Part shown: positions 41,788 through 50,820 of the stretch, in pieces
Numbering within the stretch: position 1 is the first letter of the stretch
Layout: the number at the start of each line of letters is the position of its first letter
NCBI GenBank assembly: GCA_964439265.1
Contig: CAYTOA010000021.1
Coordinates: forward strand, 3,600 to 67,599
Reading direction: 5' to 3'
Length of the DNA: 64,000 nt
Source of the DNA: JAGVPT01 sp964439265
Lineage (GTDB): Bacteria > Bacteroidota > Ignavibacteria > UBA10030 > UBA8401
The notes under the pieces: model-generated
Told to the model about the DNA's origin: nothing
Database searches by the model: none
Seen by the model: the letters and a program-made list of their open reading frames with translations, nothing else
Program-made: the position numbers and the translations under genes

Positions 41788-42231
41788 ATGGAGCGCCCAA
41801 AAATAAATTACGTTGCGGTGCTGGTCGTGGCATTCATTCAGTTTATTTTTGGAGCCGTTTGGTACTCGCCGATACTGTTTGGCACCAAATGGATGCAGCT
41901 CACAGGAATCACAATGGAAATGGCTTCGAAAATGAGCCCCTGGAAAGCGTACGGCCTGACCTTCTTGGCGTATGTTGCATTGTCGTGGGTACTCGTTCAC
42001 GCTCTTTCGTACGCAAAAGCGAGAACGGCGATGGAGGGAGCAATGGTAGGGTTTTGGAATTGGTTCGGATTCGTTGCGACGATCATGGGCATCACGAATC
42101 GCTATCAAATGCAGCCGTGGGCTCTCTGGGCTGTCGACAGCGGCTACCAGCTTGTTAATTTCGTCCTCGGCGGAATCATTCTGACGTTGTGGCATAAGAA
42201 ACTTTGGGAAGAAGAAGAAGAAGCGATGTAA
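41788..42231 (+). CDS. DUF1761 family membrane protein
   Basis: A 147-residue protein with four membrane helices, starting INYVAVLVVAFIQFIFGAVW then YSPILFG and ending HKKLWEEEEEAM, the pattern of the DUF1761 family. Function unknown. CTGGAGG precedes the ATG at 41788. Together with the proteins at 39200 and 39640 it makes a third small membrane protein inside the pyrimidine island. Confidence 0.8.
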   Translation: MERPKINYVAVLVVAFIQFIFGAVWYSPILFGTKWMQLTGITMEMASKMSPWKAYGLTFLAYVALSWVLVHALSYAKARTAMEGAMVGFWNWFGFVATIMGITNRYQMQPWALWAVDSGYQLVNFVLGGIILTLWHKKLWEEEEEAM

Positions 42232-42315
42232 TGAGTGGTCATCGCAACAACTGGCAATCCAGAAATAATTGCCTGACGCAAGCGCCTCCTCAGATCTCGT
42301 CAAGATATAACATAT

Positions 42316-43821
42316 ATGCCCGAATCAACACGCACTGAAATTGTCGAGGTCGACCTTACACCGATCCGGAATAGTCCCCTCTTCAACGATGACATAGCGC
42401 CCACAAGAATCTCCCAGCGCAAATGGGGAACATACGATATCGCGGCTCTCTGGATCTCAATGTCCGCATGCATTCCGACCTACATGCTTGCCTCGTCCCT
42501 TATTTCCGAAGGGATGAATTGGTATCAGGCGGTCCTCACCGTTTTTCTGGGTAATGCGATCGTGTTGATACCGATGGTTCTTAACGCACACGCGGGAACA
42601 AAATACGGCATACCGTTTCCCGTGTACTGCCGGGCCTCATTCGGAACACGCGGCGCGAACATCCCGGCCCTTCTCCGGGCCTTCGTGGCCTGCGGATGGT
42701 TCGGAATTCAGAGCTGGATCGGCGGTTGGGCAATTTACAAGATGATCGCCATTTATGTTCCATCATGGGATTTGCAGCCCGCCTGGTTTGCCGGCATCAA
42801 CACCCCGCAGTTCTTCTGCTTTTTGTTCTTCTGGGGAATTAACATGCTGGTAATTTACAAAGGTATTGAATCTATCCGTTTCCTTCTCAAGATCAAAGCG
42901 CCGCTTCTCATCGTGCTTGGCCTGGTGCTGCTCGGATGGGCATACCTTCAAGCTGGTGGATTTGGACCGATGTTGTCGCAGCCGTCGCAATTCGTGAGCG
43001 GCGGAGCAAAAGAAGGAAAATTCTGGATTGTCTTTTTTCCCTCGCTCACAGGCATGATCGGATTCTGGGCAACCCTTTCTCTCAACATCCCGGATTTTAC
43101 ACGCTATTCACGTACTCAGCGCGATCAGATCCTCGGCCAGGTGATCGGATTGCCGACGACGATGGCGTTGTATTCATTTATCGGCGTGGCTGTAACGTCT
43201 GCGACAATTGTGATCTATGGTGGATTCCCGATCTGGGATCCAGTCGTGTTGATATCCCGATTCACAAATCCGCTTGTCCTGTTGGTGTCGCTTTTTGCGT
43301 TGTGTCTTGCAACGTTAGCGACAAATCTTGCAGCGAACGTGGTAAGTCCCGCAAATGACTTCTCGAATCTCTGGCCCTCTAAAATAACGTTCCGAATCGG
43401 AGGACTGATCACGGGAGTGATAGGAATTCTGATCCAGCCGTGGAAACTGGTCGCGGATCCAAGCGGATACATTTTCACCTGGCTTGTCGGATACTCAGCC
43501 TTGCTTGGGCCAATCGGCGGGATACTCATTTGCGATTATTTTTTCATTCGACACACGTACCTGCGCCCTATCGATCTCTACAAAACTCGGGGCGAGTACT
43601 CCTATAAGAACGGATTCAATCCTGCCGCAGTCATTGCGCTCATCCTCGGCGTCACGCCGAGCATCCCAGGTTTTCTCGGTACGATAAGAGTGGTCGATCC
43701 CGTTGCGGTCGGCTCATTCCTGATGAATGTTTACAGTTATGCATGGTTCGTGGGATTTATCACGGCCTTTGTAGTCTACGCGGGTCTCACGTCCAAGAAG
43801 AGCCGAGCTGGAAATAGTTAG
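42316..43821 (+). CDS. NCS1 family nucleobase/hydantoin permease
   Basis: A 501-residue transporter with 12 membrane helices. The N-terminal SPLFNDDIAPTRISQRKWGT leads into the first helices, and GIPFPVYCRASFGTRGANIP near residue 95 with FGIQSWIGGWAIYKM near 137 are typical of the Mhp1/allantoin/uracil permease branch. It probably imports uracil, thymine or dihydropyrimidines by Na+ or H+ symport for the adjacent degradation enzymes. Substrate inferred from context. Confidence 0.9.
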   Translation: MPESTRTEIVEVDLTPIRNSPLFNDDIAPTRISQRKWGTYDIAALWISMSACIPTYMLASSLISEGMNWYQAVLTVFLGNAIVLIPMVLNAHAGTKYGIPFPVYCRASFGTRGANIPALLRAFVACGWFGIQSWIGGWAIYKMIAIYVPSWDLQPAWFAGINTPQFFCFLFFWGINMLVIYKGIESIRFLLKIKAPLLIVLGLVLLGWAYLQAGGFGPMLSQPSQFVSGGAKEGKFWIVFFPSLTGMIGFWATLSLNIPDFTRYSRTQRDQILGQVIGLPTTMALYSFIGVAVTSATIVIYGGFPIWDPVVLISRFTNPLVLLVSLFALCLATLATNLAANVVSPANDFSNLWPSKITFRIGGLITGVIGILIQPWKLVADPSGYIFTWLVGYSALLGPIGGILICDYFFIRHTYLRPIDLYKTRGEYSYKNGFNPAAVIALILGVTPSIPGFLGTIRVVDPVAVGSFLMNVYSYAWFVGFITAFVVYAGLTSKKSRAGNS

Positions 43822-43852
43822 AGAGCTCGGGGAAGGTTTAACTCCATGGCAA

Positions 43853-44518
43853 TCATGAGCGGGTGTCGGTTCTTTTGTAGACCAACACCTGCCATGCAAT
43901 TGTTGAGTTTGAGTAGAGCAATTGAAATCCCTGATCAAGAATCAGGCGATGGACATCATTCCAGTCATGCCAGAACGGGAAAAACGAACTGCGGAATAAT
44001 TTCAAGACAAGAATCTGGAGTTTGAAGATCGACTCCATCAGCAAATTGTTTTTGGGATGGCTGAGTGCGTAGATCGTTGTTGTTTTCGCGGTCGAACGTT
44101 CGATAAGTTCAATGTAGTTTTCGTAGCAGCACACTACCTTGTCCAGGAATGTAATATCGGCATCTGTTACATTTTCTGACTCCTCCACGAAATCGCCGAG
44201 GATATATTTGGTCTTTCCTTCCAGATTTATCTCCCCTGCCATTGTTTTTGCCTGGTCTAACATCCCTTCGGAGAGATCAATCCCAATTGCCTCGGATGCG
44301 CCTTCATGCAAGAGTGTCAGATGGAGAGATCCCACGCCGCATCCTATGTCGAGGATCTTTTTTGAGGCAATCGGTTCCTTGCGAACTCCTTCCAATAAAT
44401 AGCGTTGAGTTTTTTCCAGCCCGTTTTTGCGGAAGCTCTTTGCGTAGCTCTTCGACAATCGGGAGAAGAACTTGTTCGCCGGTTCGCGCGCACCCAAACG
44501 ATGACAACATGAACTCAT
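43853..44518 (-). CDS. Class I SAM-dependent methyltransferase
   Basis: A 221-residue methyltransferase with motif I ILDIGCGVGSLHLTLLHEGA near residue 55, the acidic IGIDLSEGMLDQAK loop and a post-motif ILGDFVEES. The overall pattern recalls the Mg-protoporphyrin methyltransferase/UbiG group, but no pigment genes are near and the substrate is unknown. It converges on the NCS1 gene (31 bp) and follows the semialdehyde dehydrogenase by 48 bp. Confidence 0.78.
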   Translation of the reverse strand: MSSCCHRLGAREPANKFFSRLSKSYAKSFRKNGLEKTQRYLLEGVRKEPIASKKILDIGCGVGSLHLTLLHEGASEAIGIDLSEGMLDQAKTMAGEINLEGKTKYILGDFVEESENVTDADITFLDKVVCCYENYIELIERSTAKTTTIYALSHPKNNLLMESIFKLQILVLKLFRSSFFPFWHDWNDVHRLILDQGFQLLYSNSTIAWQVLVYKRTDTRS

Positions 44519-44566
44519 GCTCCATCCACCAAAATGCTAAAAAGCAAATAGCCAACCGCATTCCCG

Positions 44567-46075
44567 TCAGCTCATCCAATTTGCTCTCGACTCCGGGTTC
44601 CATTTCGTCGTAGTCTTCTTTAATTTTGTAAAGAATTCTATTGAACTCTTCCCGGTTATGTCGCCGGCGCCGAACTTTGATTCATTCCACCCGCCGAACG
44701 AGAACGGTTCCCGCGGAACCGGTACGCCGATATTTACTCCGATCATTCCGGCGCTGGCCCGTTCAATGACGTACCGGGCCATTCCTCCGCTCTGCGTGAA
44801 TACCGACGCTGCGTTTCCATACGGAGAACTGTTTTCAATCGTGATCGCCTCGTCGACATTCTTCGTCCTTATAATTGAGAGCACCGGGCCGAATACTTCT
44901 TCCTGCGCTATTCGCATTTCCGGGCGGACGTAATCGATGACAGTGGGTCCGACATAGTAACCTTCTTCTTTTCCCTGAACAATTGCGTTCCTTCCATCCA
45001 CGAGTATCTTAGCACCTTGCTTTTCGGCTTCGCTGATATACGCCTCGATCCTTTCTTTTGCCTTCTTGGAAATTACGGCGCCGAGGTTTTCTCCCGGCAC
45101 AATCTTTCTTGCCTCGTCGCACAATTTTGTAATGATCCTGTCGACATTTCCAACCGCGATCATTGCCGATGCAGCCATGCAACGCTGGCCGGCACAGCCG
45201 CTCATCGATGCCGCGACATTTGACGCTGTCATTTCCTCGTTGGCATCCGGGAGAACGATCAAATGATTCTTTGCGCCCCCCAGGCATAACGCTCTTTTCA
45301 AATGTGCCGTCGCTTTCACGTACACAATTTTCGCGACACGTGTCGATCCTACGAACGAAACCGCCTGAATCCCCGGGTGGTCGCAAACTGCTTCAACGAT
45401 CTCCTGAGAACCGTGGACTATGTTGAATACGCCATCAGGGAGGCCTGCCTCCATCAGTAGCTCGGCAATTCGACACGCACTGATCGGAACCTGTTCCGAT
45501 GGTTTCAGGATCATCGTATTTCCCAGAACAAGCGCGTTGGGGATCGTCCAGTTCGGAACCATATTGGGGAAGTTAAAAGGAGTGATGCTTGCAACAACTC
45601 CAAGCGGATAACGATCTATGCGACACTCAACTCCTTTGCTCACTTCCAGGATTTCGCCTGCAACGAGCTGCGGTGCTGAACACGCAAATTCTGTTACTTC
45701 AATAGACTTTTCGATTTCGGCAATCGACTCGCTCATCGTCTTGCCATTTTCTTCCTGGACCAGGTAAGCCAGCGCCTTAATATTTTTCTCCAATAGCGCC
45801 TTATATCGATAGAAAATCTGTGCACGATCTTTGATCGGCGTCGCCGACCAGGATTGAAATGCCTGACTGGCAGACCGGACTGCGTTATCAAGATCCTTGC
45901 TTGTGGAAAGAGGAACTTGGGCAACGGGCTTGCCAATCGACGGATTCATCACAGGGAGATATTCCGTTGCATTGGAAACGACCCATTTCCCTCCGACGTA
46001 GTTCTTCAGCCTTTCACCGTCTTTCGGAACTTCCCACTTCGCGGGGGCAGCAACGCTATCCGCAATGGATGACAT
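44567..46075 (-). CDS. mmsA: CoA-acylating (methyl)malonate-semialdehyde dehydrogenase
   Basis: A 502-residue aldehyde dehydrogenase. Cys in SGCAGQRCMAAS (near residue 290) together with TPFNFPNMVPNWTIPNALV (near 165) are hallmarks of MMSDH rather than of ordinary aldehyde dehydrogenases. It converts methylmalonate semialdehyde to propionyl-CoA and malonate semialdehyde to acetyl-CoA with NAD+ and CoA and loss of CO2. The adjacent pyrimidine degradation genes would produce exactly these substrates, although they lie on the other strand. GAGGAGA precedes the ATG. Confidence 0.92.
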   Translation of the reverse strand: MSSIADSVAAPAKWEVPKDGERLKNYVGGKWVVSNATEYLPVMNPSIGKPVAQVPLSTSKDLDNAVRSASQAFQSWSATPIKDRAQIFYRYKALLEKNIKALAYLVQEENGKTMSESIAEIEKSIEVTEFACSAPQLVAGEILEVSKGVECRIDRYPLGVVASITPFNFPNMVPNWTIPNALVLGNTMILKPSEQVPISACRIAELLMEAGLPDGVFNIVHGSQEIVEAVCDHPGIQAVSFVGSTRVAKIVYVKATAHLKRALCLGGAKNHLIVLPDANEEMTASNVAASMSGCAGQRCMAASAMIAVGNVDRIITKLCDEARKIVPGENLGAVISKKAKERIEAYISEAEKQGAKILVDGRNAIVQGKEEGYYVGPTVIDYVRPEMRIAQEEVFGPVLSIIRTKNVDEAITIENSSPYGNAASVFTQSGGMARYVIERASAGMIGVNIGVPVPREPFSFGGWNESKFGAGDITGKSSIEFFTKLKKTTTKWNPESRANWMS

Positions 46076-46128
46076 GACGTCTCCTCGGTAAATGAATAGT
46101 GTGATCTTTGCATTAACGGCAATTCATG

Positions 46129-46149
46129 CCGATGTCGGTGAGACATCGG
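46129..46149 (-). promoter_or_regulatory. 8-bp perfect inverted repeat upstream of mmsA
   Basis: CCGATGTC (46129-46136) pairs with GACATCGG (46142-46149) around a 5-base loop, 54 bases before the mmsA start and 43 bases after the acyl-CoA dehydrogenase stop. There is no T run, so an operator or RNA processing hairpin is as likely as a terminator. Confidence 0.4.
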
Positions 46150-46191
46150 GGGATGATAATTCTCTCGCAAATACTTCAGGTCCCTGCATTG

Positions 46192-47331
46192 CTACTGGAG
46201 CAGCGACCGCGCAATAACTATTCGCTGAATTTCTGAAGTCCCCTCGTAGATTTCCGTAATCTTGGCGTCGCGGAGATATCGCTCTACGTTGTACTCGCGT
46301 ATGTATCCGTACCCGCCATGAATCTGAATCGCTTCGAGAGCGCATGAAACCGCGATCTTCGAAGCAAAAAGCTTCGCCATGGCGGCATGCTGCGTAAACC
46401 GTTCGCCCGAATCTTTCGTTGCCGCCGCCCGCAGCGTCAACAGCCTTGCCGCCTCAACCTCTGTCGCCATATCAGCGATCTTAAATTGGATCGCCTGCAG
46501 ATTCGCCAACGGCTGGTCAAACGCTTTCCTTTCTTTTGAGTATTTCACCGCTGCGTCAAGACTCGCCTGTGCAATTCCGACTGCCTGCGAAGCGATTCCG
46601 ATCCTTCCGCCGTCCAGCGTCTTCATCGCAAATTTGAACCCGAAGCCCTCCTCCCCGATCCTGTTTACGGCAGGCACGCGCACATCCTGAAACGCAATCG
46701 AGACCGTATCCGAGCTCCGAATTCCGAGTTTCCGTTCTTTCTTTCCGACGCTAAACCCCGACATCCCCTTCTCGACGACAAATGTGCTGATACCGCGGCT
46801 TCCTTTTGCAGGATCGGTAGCCGCCATCACCAAGACGTAATCGGCATTGAAACCGTTCGTGATCCAATTCTTAATCCCGTTCAGAACATAACAATCGCCA
46901 TCCCGCACCGCCAAAGTCCGTTGGTTCGTCGCATCACTTCCCGCCTCCGGTTCCGAGAGGGCGAAGGCGCCGAGTTTTTTCCCGGATGCGAGAGGCGTCA
47001 AAAACTTTTCCTTTTGTTCTTCGGTTCCGAATTCATTGATCCCGTAGCATACAAGAGAATTATTGACCGACATGATCACACCGCAGGAAGCATCGACCCG
47101 GGAAATTTCTTCAACAGCAAGCGAGTAACTCACCGTGTCGAGGCCGGCACCGCCGTACAGCTCCGGAACCACCATTCCCATGAATCCCAACTCTCCAAGT
47201 TTTTTCACCGCTTCATACGGGAACTCCTCTTTCTCATCGCGAGTATCTGCCGTCGCAGCCAATTCATCGTGCGCAAACTGGCGGGCGGTTGCTCGGATCA
47301 TTCTTTGCGTTTCGTTCAGTTCAAAGTTCAT
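46192..47331 (-). CDS. Acyl-CoA dehydrogenase
   Basis: A 379-residue FAD enzyme of the short/medium-chain group. The flavin-binding AFALSEPEAGSDATNQRT near residue 127, the catalytic Glu in ITEIYEGTSEIQRIVIARSL near residue 362 and the IQIHGGYGYIREYNVERYLR segment are all present. It oxidises acyl-CoA to the enoyl-CoA. Neighbouring thiolase and 3-hydroxyacyl-CoA dehydrogenase suggest a C4-type beta-oxidation or butanoate module. Confidence 0.93.
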   Translation of the reverse strand: MNFELNETQRMIRATARQFAHDELAATADTRDEKEEFPYEAVKKLGELGFMGMVVPELYGGAGLDTVSYSLAVEEISRVDASCGVIMSVNNSLVCYGINEFGTEEQKEKFLTPLASGKKLGAFALSEPEAGSDATNQRTLAVRDGDCYVLNGIKNWITNGFNADYVLVMAATDPAKGSRGISTFVVEKGMSGFSVGKKERKLGIRSSDTVSIAFQDVRVPAVNRIGEEGFGFKFAMKTLDGGRIGIASQAVGIAQASLDAAVKYSKERKAFDQPLANLQAIQFKIADMATEVEAARLLTLRAAATKDSGERFTQHAAMAKLFASKIAVSCALEAIQIHGGYGYIREYNVERYLRDAKITEIYEGTSEIQRIVIARSLLQ

Positions 47332-47376
47332 TGGTATGCCTGGAATGTGACGTTCCTACCGCAGATCTTAGCCTTA

Positions 47377-47421
47377 AGGTATTAGCTGTTGAGTCCACCC
47401 AAAAGCTAATGCCCAATACCT
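47377..47421. repeat. Imperfect hairpin between the acyl-CoA and hydroxyacyl-CoA dehydrogenase genes
   Basis: AGGTATTAGCT (47377-47387) pairs with AGCTAAT (47404-47410) and AATACCT (47415-47421) across a 16-base loop, with a four-base GCCC bulge. It lies in the 102-bp gap and has no T run. Confidence 0.35.
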
Positions 47422-47433
47422 AATGGCCGCACC

Positions 47434-48297
47434 CTACTTTGCTGCGGGATAATCATAAAATCCCTTTCCCGCCTTCTTCCCAAGATGTCCGGCTGCAACC
47501 ATTTTTTTCAAGAGCGGGCAGGGGCGGTATTTTGATTCGCCGAGCCCTTCGTGAAGCACGTTCATAATCGAAAGGCAAACATCGAGTCCGATGAAATCGG
47601 CCAAAGCAAGGGGACCCATCGGATGGTTCATGCCGAGTTTCATGACAGTGTCGACCGCTTCAGGAGTTGCGACACCTTCCATCACACAAAACATCGCTTC
47701 ATTAAGCATCGGAAGGAGGATTCTGTTTGAAACGAACCCCGGATAGTCATTCACTTCAACAGGCGTTTTTTCCAACGCTTCCGTCAAGGCTATCACCGTC
47801 TGGCATGTTTCATCCGTCGTAGAAATGCCGCGAATGATCTCGACAAGCTTCATAACGGGAACGGGATTCATGAAATGCATCCCGATCACCTGACCTGGAC
47901 GGTTTGTCGCCGCAGCAATTTCTGTGATTGAGATCGAAGATGTATTCGAAGCCAGGATCGCTCCGGCAGGTGCAGCGTCGCTGATCGTTTTGAAGATATC
48001 CAACTTTATCCTCTTGTTTTCAGTCGCCGCCTCGATTACAAGGTCGGCGGTCCGGACGGAATCAGCAAGCAATATCGATGTTGTAATGCCGTTCAGCGTT
48101 ATTGCCTTTTGCTGCTCGGTGAGAGTCCCTTTTTTGACCTGCCGGTCCAGGTTGGATGCAATGGTCCTCAGCCCGCGCTCGGTCGCTTCATGATTTATAT
48201 CATTAAGCGTTACCGAGTATGCAAATTGGGCGCACACATGCGCGATGCCATTTCCCATCGTTCCTGCGCCAACGACGGTAATATTTTTGATACCCAT
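47434..48297 (-). CDS. hbd: 3-hydroxybutyryl-CoA dehydrogenase
   Basis: A 287-residue enzyme: NAD-binding VVGAGTMGNGIAHVCAQF at the N-terminus, catalytic His in GMHFMNPVPVMKLVEIIRG near residue 140, and the C-terminal dimer domain with NHPMGPLALADFIGLDVCL. It interconverts 3-hydroxyacyl-CoA and 3-oxoacyl-CoA. Encoded 45 bp after the thiolase. Length and single-domain form fit Hbd-type rather than fused FadB-type enzymes. Confidence 0.94.
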   Translation of the reverse strand: MGIKNITVVGAGTMGNGIAHVCAQFAYSVTLNDINHEATERGLRTIASNLDRQVKKGTLTEQQKAITLNGITTSILLADSVRTADLVIEAATENKRIKLDIFKTISDAAPAGAILASNTSSISITEIAAATNRPGQVIGMHFMNPVPVMKLVEIIRGISTTDETCQTVIALTEALEKTPVEVNDYPGFVSNRILLPMLNEAMFCVMEGVATPEAVDTVMKLGMNHPMGPLALADFIGLDVCLSIMNVLHEGLGESKYRPCPLLKKMVAAGHLGKKAGKGFYDYPAAK

Positions 48298-48342
48298 TTT
48301 GTGTTCAGAGTTCTGTTTTTATCAGCCTTCGAGAACGTTGTG

Positions 48343-49557
48343 TTACACTATTTCCAAGATCATTCCGCTCGCTTCCCCGCCGCCGATACAGATTGCAGCA
48401 AGCCCTCGCGTCAGGTTCCTCTGTGTTAACGCATTGATAAGTGTCACGACAATACGGGCACCGCTGGCGCCGATCGGATGGCCAAGGGCAACGGCACCGC
48501 CGTTGACGTTTACCTTCTCAATGTCGATTCCAAGAATCTTATTCACCGCAAGAGTGACGACGGCGAAGGCTTCGTTGATTTCAAACAAATCAATCTGGTC
48601 CTGGGTCAGGCCCGCTTTCTTTAATACTTTTGGGATAACATCCGCCGGCGCGGTCGTGAACCATTCGGGCTTCTTTGCAGCCGATGCACATGAGATGATT
48701 TTCGCAAGAGGTTTGAGCCCGAGAGACCTTGCTCTCGCAGAAGAAGTGAGAACAACCGCTGCCGCTCCGTCGTTTATTTTTGAGGAATTTGCCGCAGTCA
48801 CGGTTCCATCTTTCTGGAAGGCCGGCTTCAGCAAAGGGATCTTTTCGAAGTTGGTCTTTTTCGGATCTTCGTCCTCTGCCACGTACGATGTCTCACCACT
48901 TTTCTGGCGGATACCCACTTTCACAATTTCATCCTTAAAACGCCCCATTGTTTGGGACTCCTGAGCACGGCGGTAGCTGAGAATGGCAAATTGATCCTGT
49001 GCCTCTCGCGGCACGGCACATTCTCTGGCGCAGAGTTCCGCAGCGCTTCCCATATGGAAATTATTGTAGACATCCCACAAACCGTCCTTGATCAGTGAAT
49101 CGATCAACTCCGCATTACCCATCTTGTAGCCGAGACGTGCTTTCTCTAACAGGTACGGAGCGTTAGACATGCTTTCCATTCCACCGGCGACTACGATATC
49201 GGCATAGCCGAGTTGGATCGCCTGCGCGCCGAGCATGATTGCCTTCATGCCTGAACCGCAGACCTTGTTGATCGTCATGCATTCAACCGATTCCGGAAGT
49301 CCGGCAAAGATCGCCGCCTGGCGGGCAGGAGCCTGACCTTCTCCTGCTGTCAGGACATTTCCCATGATTACTTCATTCACTACATCCCGAGAAACGGAAG
49401 CTCGTCGCAGTGCTTCTTCGATGACAATTGCACCGAGCCTGGTAGCCGTGAGCGAACTGAGGACGCCGCCGAATGAACCGATCGGCGTTCTGCAAGCACC
49501 GAGAATAACTGCCTCATCCATAGGGATCGTTTTTCGATAAGGTACAACTCTTGGCAT
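48343..49557 (-). CDS. Acetyl-CoA acetyltransferase (thiolase)
   Basis: A thiolase of about 400 residues. The acylated Cys is in TINKVCGSGMKAIMLGAQAI near residue 97, the His in GGAVALGHPIGASGARIVVT near residue 360 and the second Cys in AAICIGGGEASGMILE near residue 390. It condenses or cleaves acetoacetyl-CoA. The N-terminal residues before MDEAVILGACRTPIGSFGG are atypical, so translation may start at 49521 instead of 49557; no clear ribosome site decides this. It starts 21 bp after the PLP enzyme gene stop. Confidence 0.93.
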   Translation of the reverse strand: MPRVVPYRKTIPMDEAVILGACRTPIGSFGGVLSSLTATRLGAIVIEEALRRASVSRDVVNEVIMGNVLTAGEGQAPARQAAIFAGLPESVECMTINKVCGSGMKAIMLGAQAIQLGYADIVVAGGMESMSNAPYLLEKARLGYKMGNAELIDSLIKDGLWDVYNNFHMGSAAELCARECAVPREAQDQFAILSYRRAQESQTMGRFKDEIVKVGIRQKSGETSYVAEDEDPKKTNFEKIPLLKPAFQKDGTVTAANSSKINDGAAAVVLTSSARARSLGLKPLAKIISCASAAKKPEWFTTAPADVIPKVLKKAGLTQDQIDLFEINEAFAVVTLAVNKILGIDIEKVNVNGGAVALGHPIGASGARIVVTLINALTQRNLTRGLAAICIGGGEASGMILEIV

Positions 49558-49578
49558 GAAAAGGCAAAACGCGAATTT

Positions 49579-50748
49579 CTACAGCGTCTTCAAAGCATGG
49601 GAGAGGTCATCGACCAGGTCTTCCCGATCCTCAAATCCAACAGAAAGGCGGACCAAACCCGGTTCGATGGCAAAAATGCCGGATTCAACTTCCTTGGGAG
49701 ACGGCGGGACAACGACCGAATAAGGTATAACGAGGCTTTCCGCACCCCCTAAACTCGGGGCGATATACGGAATGGAAAGTGCATCAACAAATTGTTTTGC
49801 GCGCTCTGCGGAACCGAGATCGAATGAGATGACGCCCCCGAATCCGGCCATTTGGCGTTTCGCGATCTCGACGTTTGGATGTGTTGAAAGCGAAGGGTAA
49901 AATACTTTTTCTATTCCCGGCTGGGCCACAAGGAACGCCGCGATCGCTTCGGCAGATGCGTTCTGATGTGCGATGCGGAGCGGGAGCGTTTTCAGACCGC
50001 GGATCAAAAGATAACACGAGTGCGCATCCAGCGTTCCCCCGATCGTGAAATGGAGCTCACGGATGGATTCAATAATCGACCTGCGGGAGAGAATAACGCC
50101 TGCCATCACGTCGTTGTGTCCGGCAAGATACTTTGTGCAGCTGTGGACGACGATGTCGATTCCGAATTTCAAAGGGAGAAGATTTACAGGAGAGGCGAAT
50201 GTGGCATCGGCCAACGTTTTCACTTTGCGTTCCTTGCAAAGGGCCGCGATCGACTCGAGGTCCTGAACATATAAATGCGGATTGGTTGGCGTCTCAAATA
50301 AAAAGAGCCGCGTATTCTCCTTGATCGAAGACCGGAGCGAATCAAGGCTGCCGCTCTTCACGACAGAAACTTCTACGCCGAACCTCGTCAGGACGAAAGC
50401 ACATAAGTCCTGTGTCCTGTGGTACATCTCATCCAGGATAAGAAGATGATCACCCGGCTTGAGGATCCTCATGAGCGTGACGGTGAGCGCATACATTCCG
50501 GAGGAACAAACGATCGCATCCTCCGCACCTTCAAGGTCGGCGAGTTTTCGTTCAGCGACGGCGCGCGTGGGATTGTGATAACGTCCGTATTCCTGCCGCG
50601 GCTCAGTCTGATCTTTGTGGCGCTGCAATTCATCGACATTCTTGAAAAAATACGTCGAAGTCAATGCGATGGCGGGAGGTATGCCCCGGTATTCCCGGTC
50701 TTTTTCCTCCCCTGAATGGACGCTGCGAGTACGAATGTGTTTACTCAT
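49579..50748 (-). CDS. Cys/Met metabolism PLP enzyme (cystathionine gamma-synthase-like)
   Basis: A 389-residue trans-sulfuration enzyme. YGRYHNPTRAVAERKLADLE near residue 55, CSSGMYALTVTLMRIL near 81, LFETPTNPHLYVQDLESIAA near 150, and the PLP Lys in VVHSCTKYLAGHNDVMAG near 202. Gamma-synthase, gamma-lyase and O-acetylhomoserine sulfhydrylase cannot be told apart by eye; the SVHSGEEKD start favours the cystathionine gamma-synthase/lyase branch. It lies just past the rho terminator on the same strand. Confidence 0.88.
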   Translation of the reverse strand: MSKHIRTRSVHSGEEKDREYRGIPPAIALTSTYFFKNVDELQRHKDQTEPRQEYGRYHNPTRAVAERKLADLEGAEDAIVCSSGMYALTVTLMRILKPGDHLLILDEMYHRTQDLCAFVLTRFGVEVSVVKSGSLDSLRSSIKENTRLFLFETPTNPHLYVQDLESIAALCKERKVKTLADATFASPVNLLPLKFGIDIVVHSCTKYLAGHNDVMAGVILSRRSIIESIRELHFTIGGTLDAHSCYLLIRGLKTLPLRIAHQNASAEAIAAFLVAQPGIEKVFYPSLSTHPNVEIAKRQMAGFGGVISFDLGSAERAKQFVDALSIPYIAPSLGGAESLVIPYSVVVPPSPKEVESGIFAIEPGLVRLSVGFEDREDLVDDLSHALKTL

Positions 50749-50763
50749 AATCTCAAAAGAAAC

Positions 50764-50795
50764 AAAAAACCATCCCCACGTGCGGGATGGTTTTT
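50764..50795 (-). terminator. Intrinsic terminator downstream of rho (bidirectional form)
   Basis: AACCATCCC and GGGATGGTT form a 9-bp stem around a short ACGTGC-type loop, with six A on the left and five T on the right, so it reads as a terminator from either strand. It lies 26 bases past the rho stop and only 16 bases before the PLP enzyme ATG, whose transcript would therefore need read-through or a promoter inside rho. Confidence 0.85.
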
Positions 50796-50820
50796 CGATG
50801 ATGAGGAATACCGTGGATCA

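Noticed and set aside
43853..44518. Mg-protoporphyrin IX methyltransferase (BchM)
   Set aside because: Only the general SAM-methyltransferase fold is clear and no chlorophyll genes are in the window.
48245..48964. 239-residue plus-strand frame
   Set aside because: Antisense to thiolase and hbd, low complexity, no motif.
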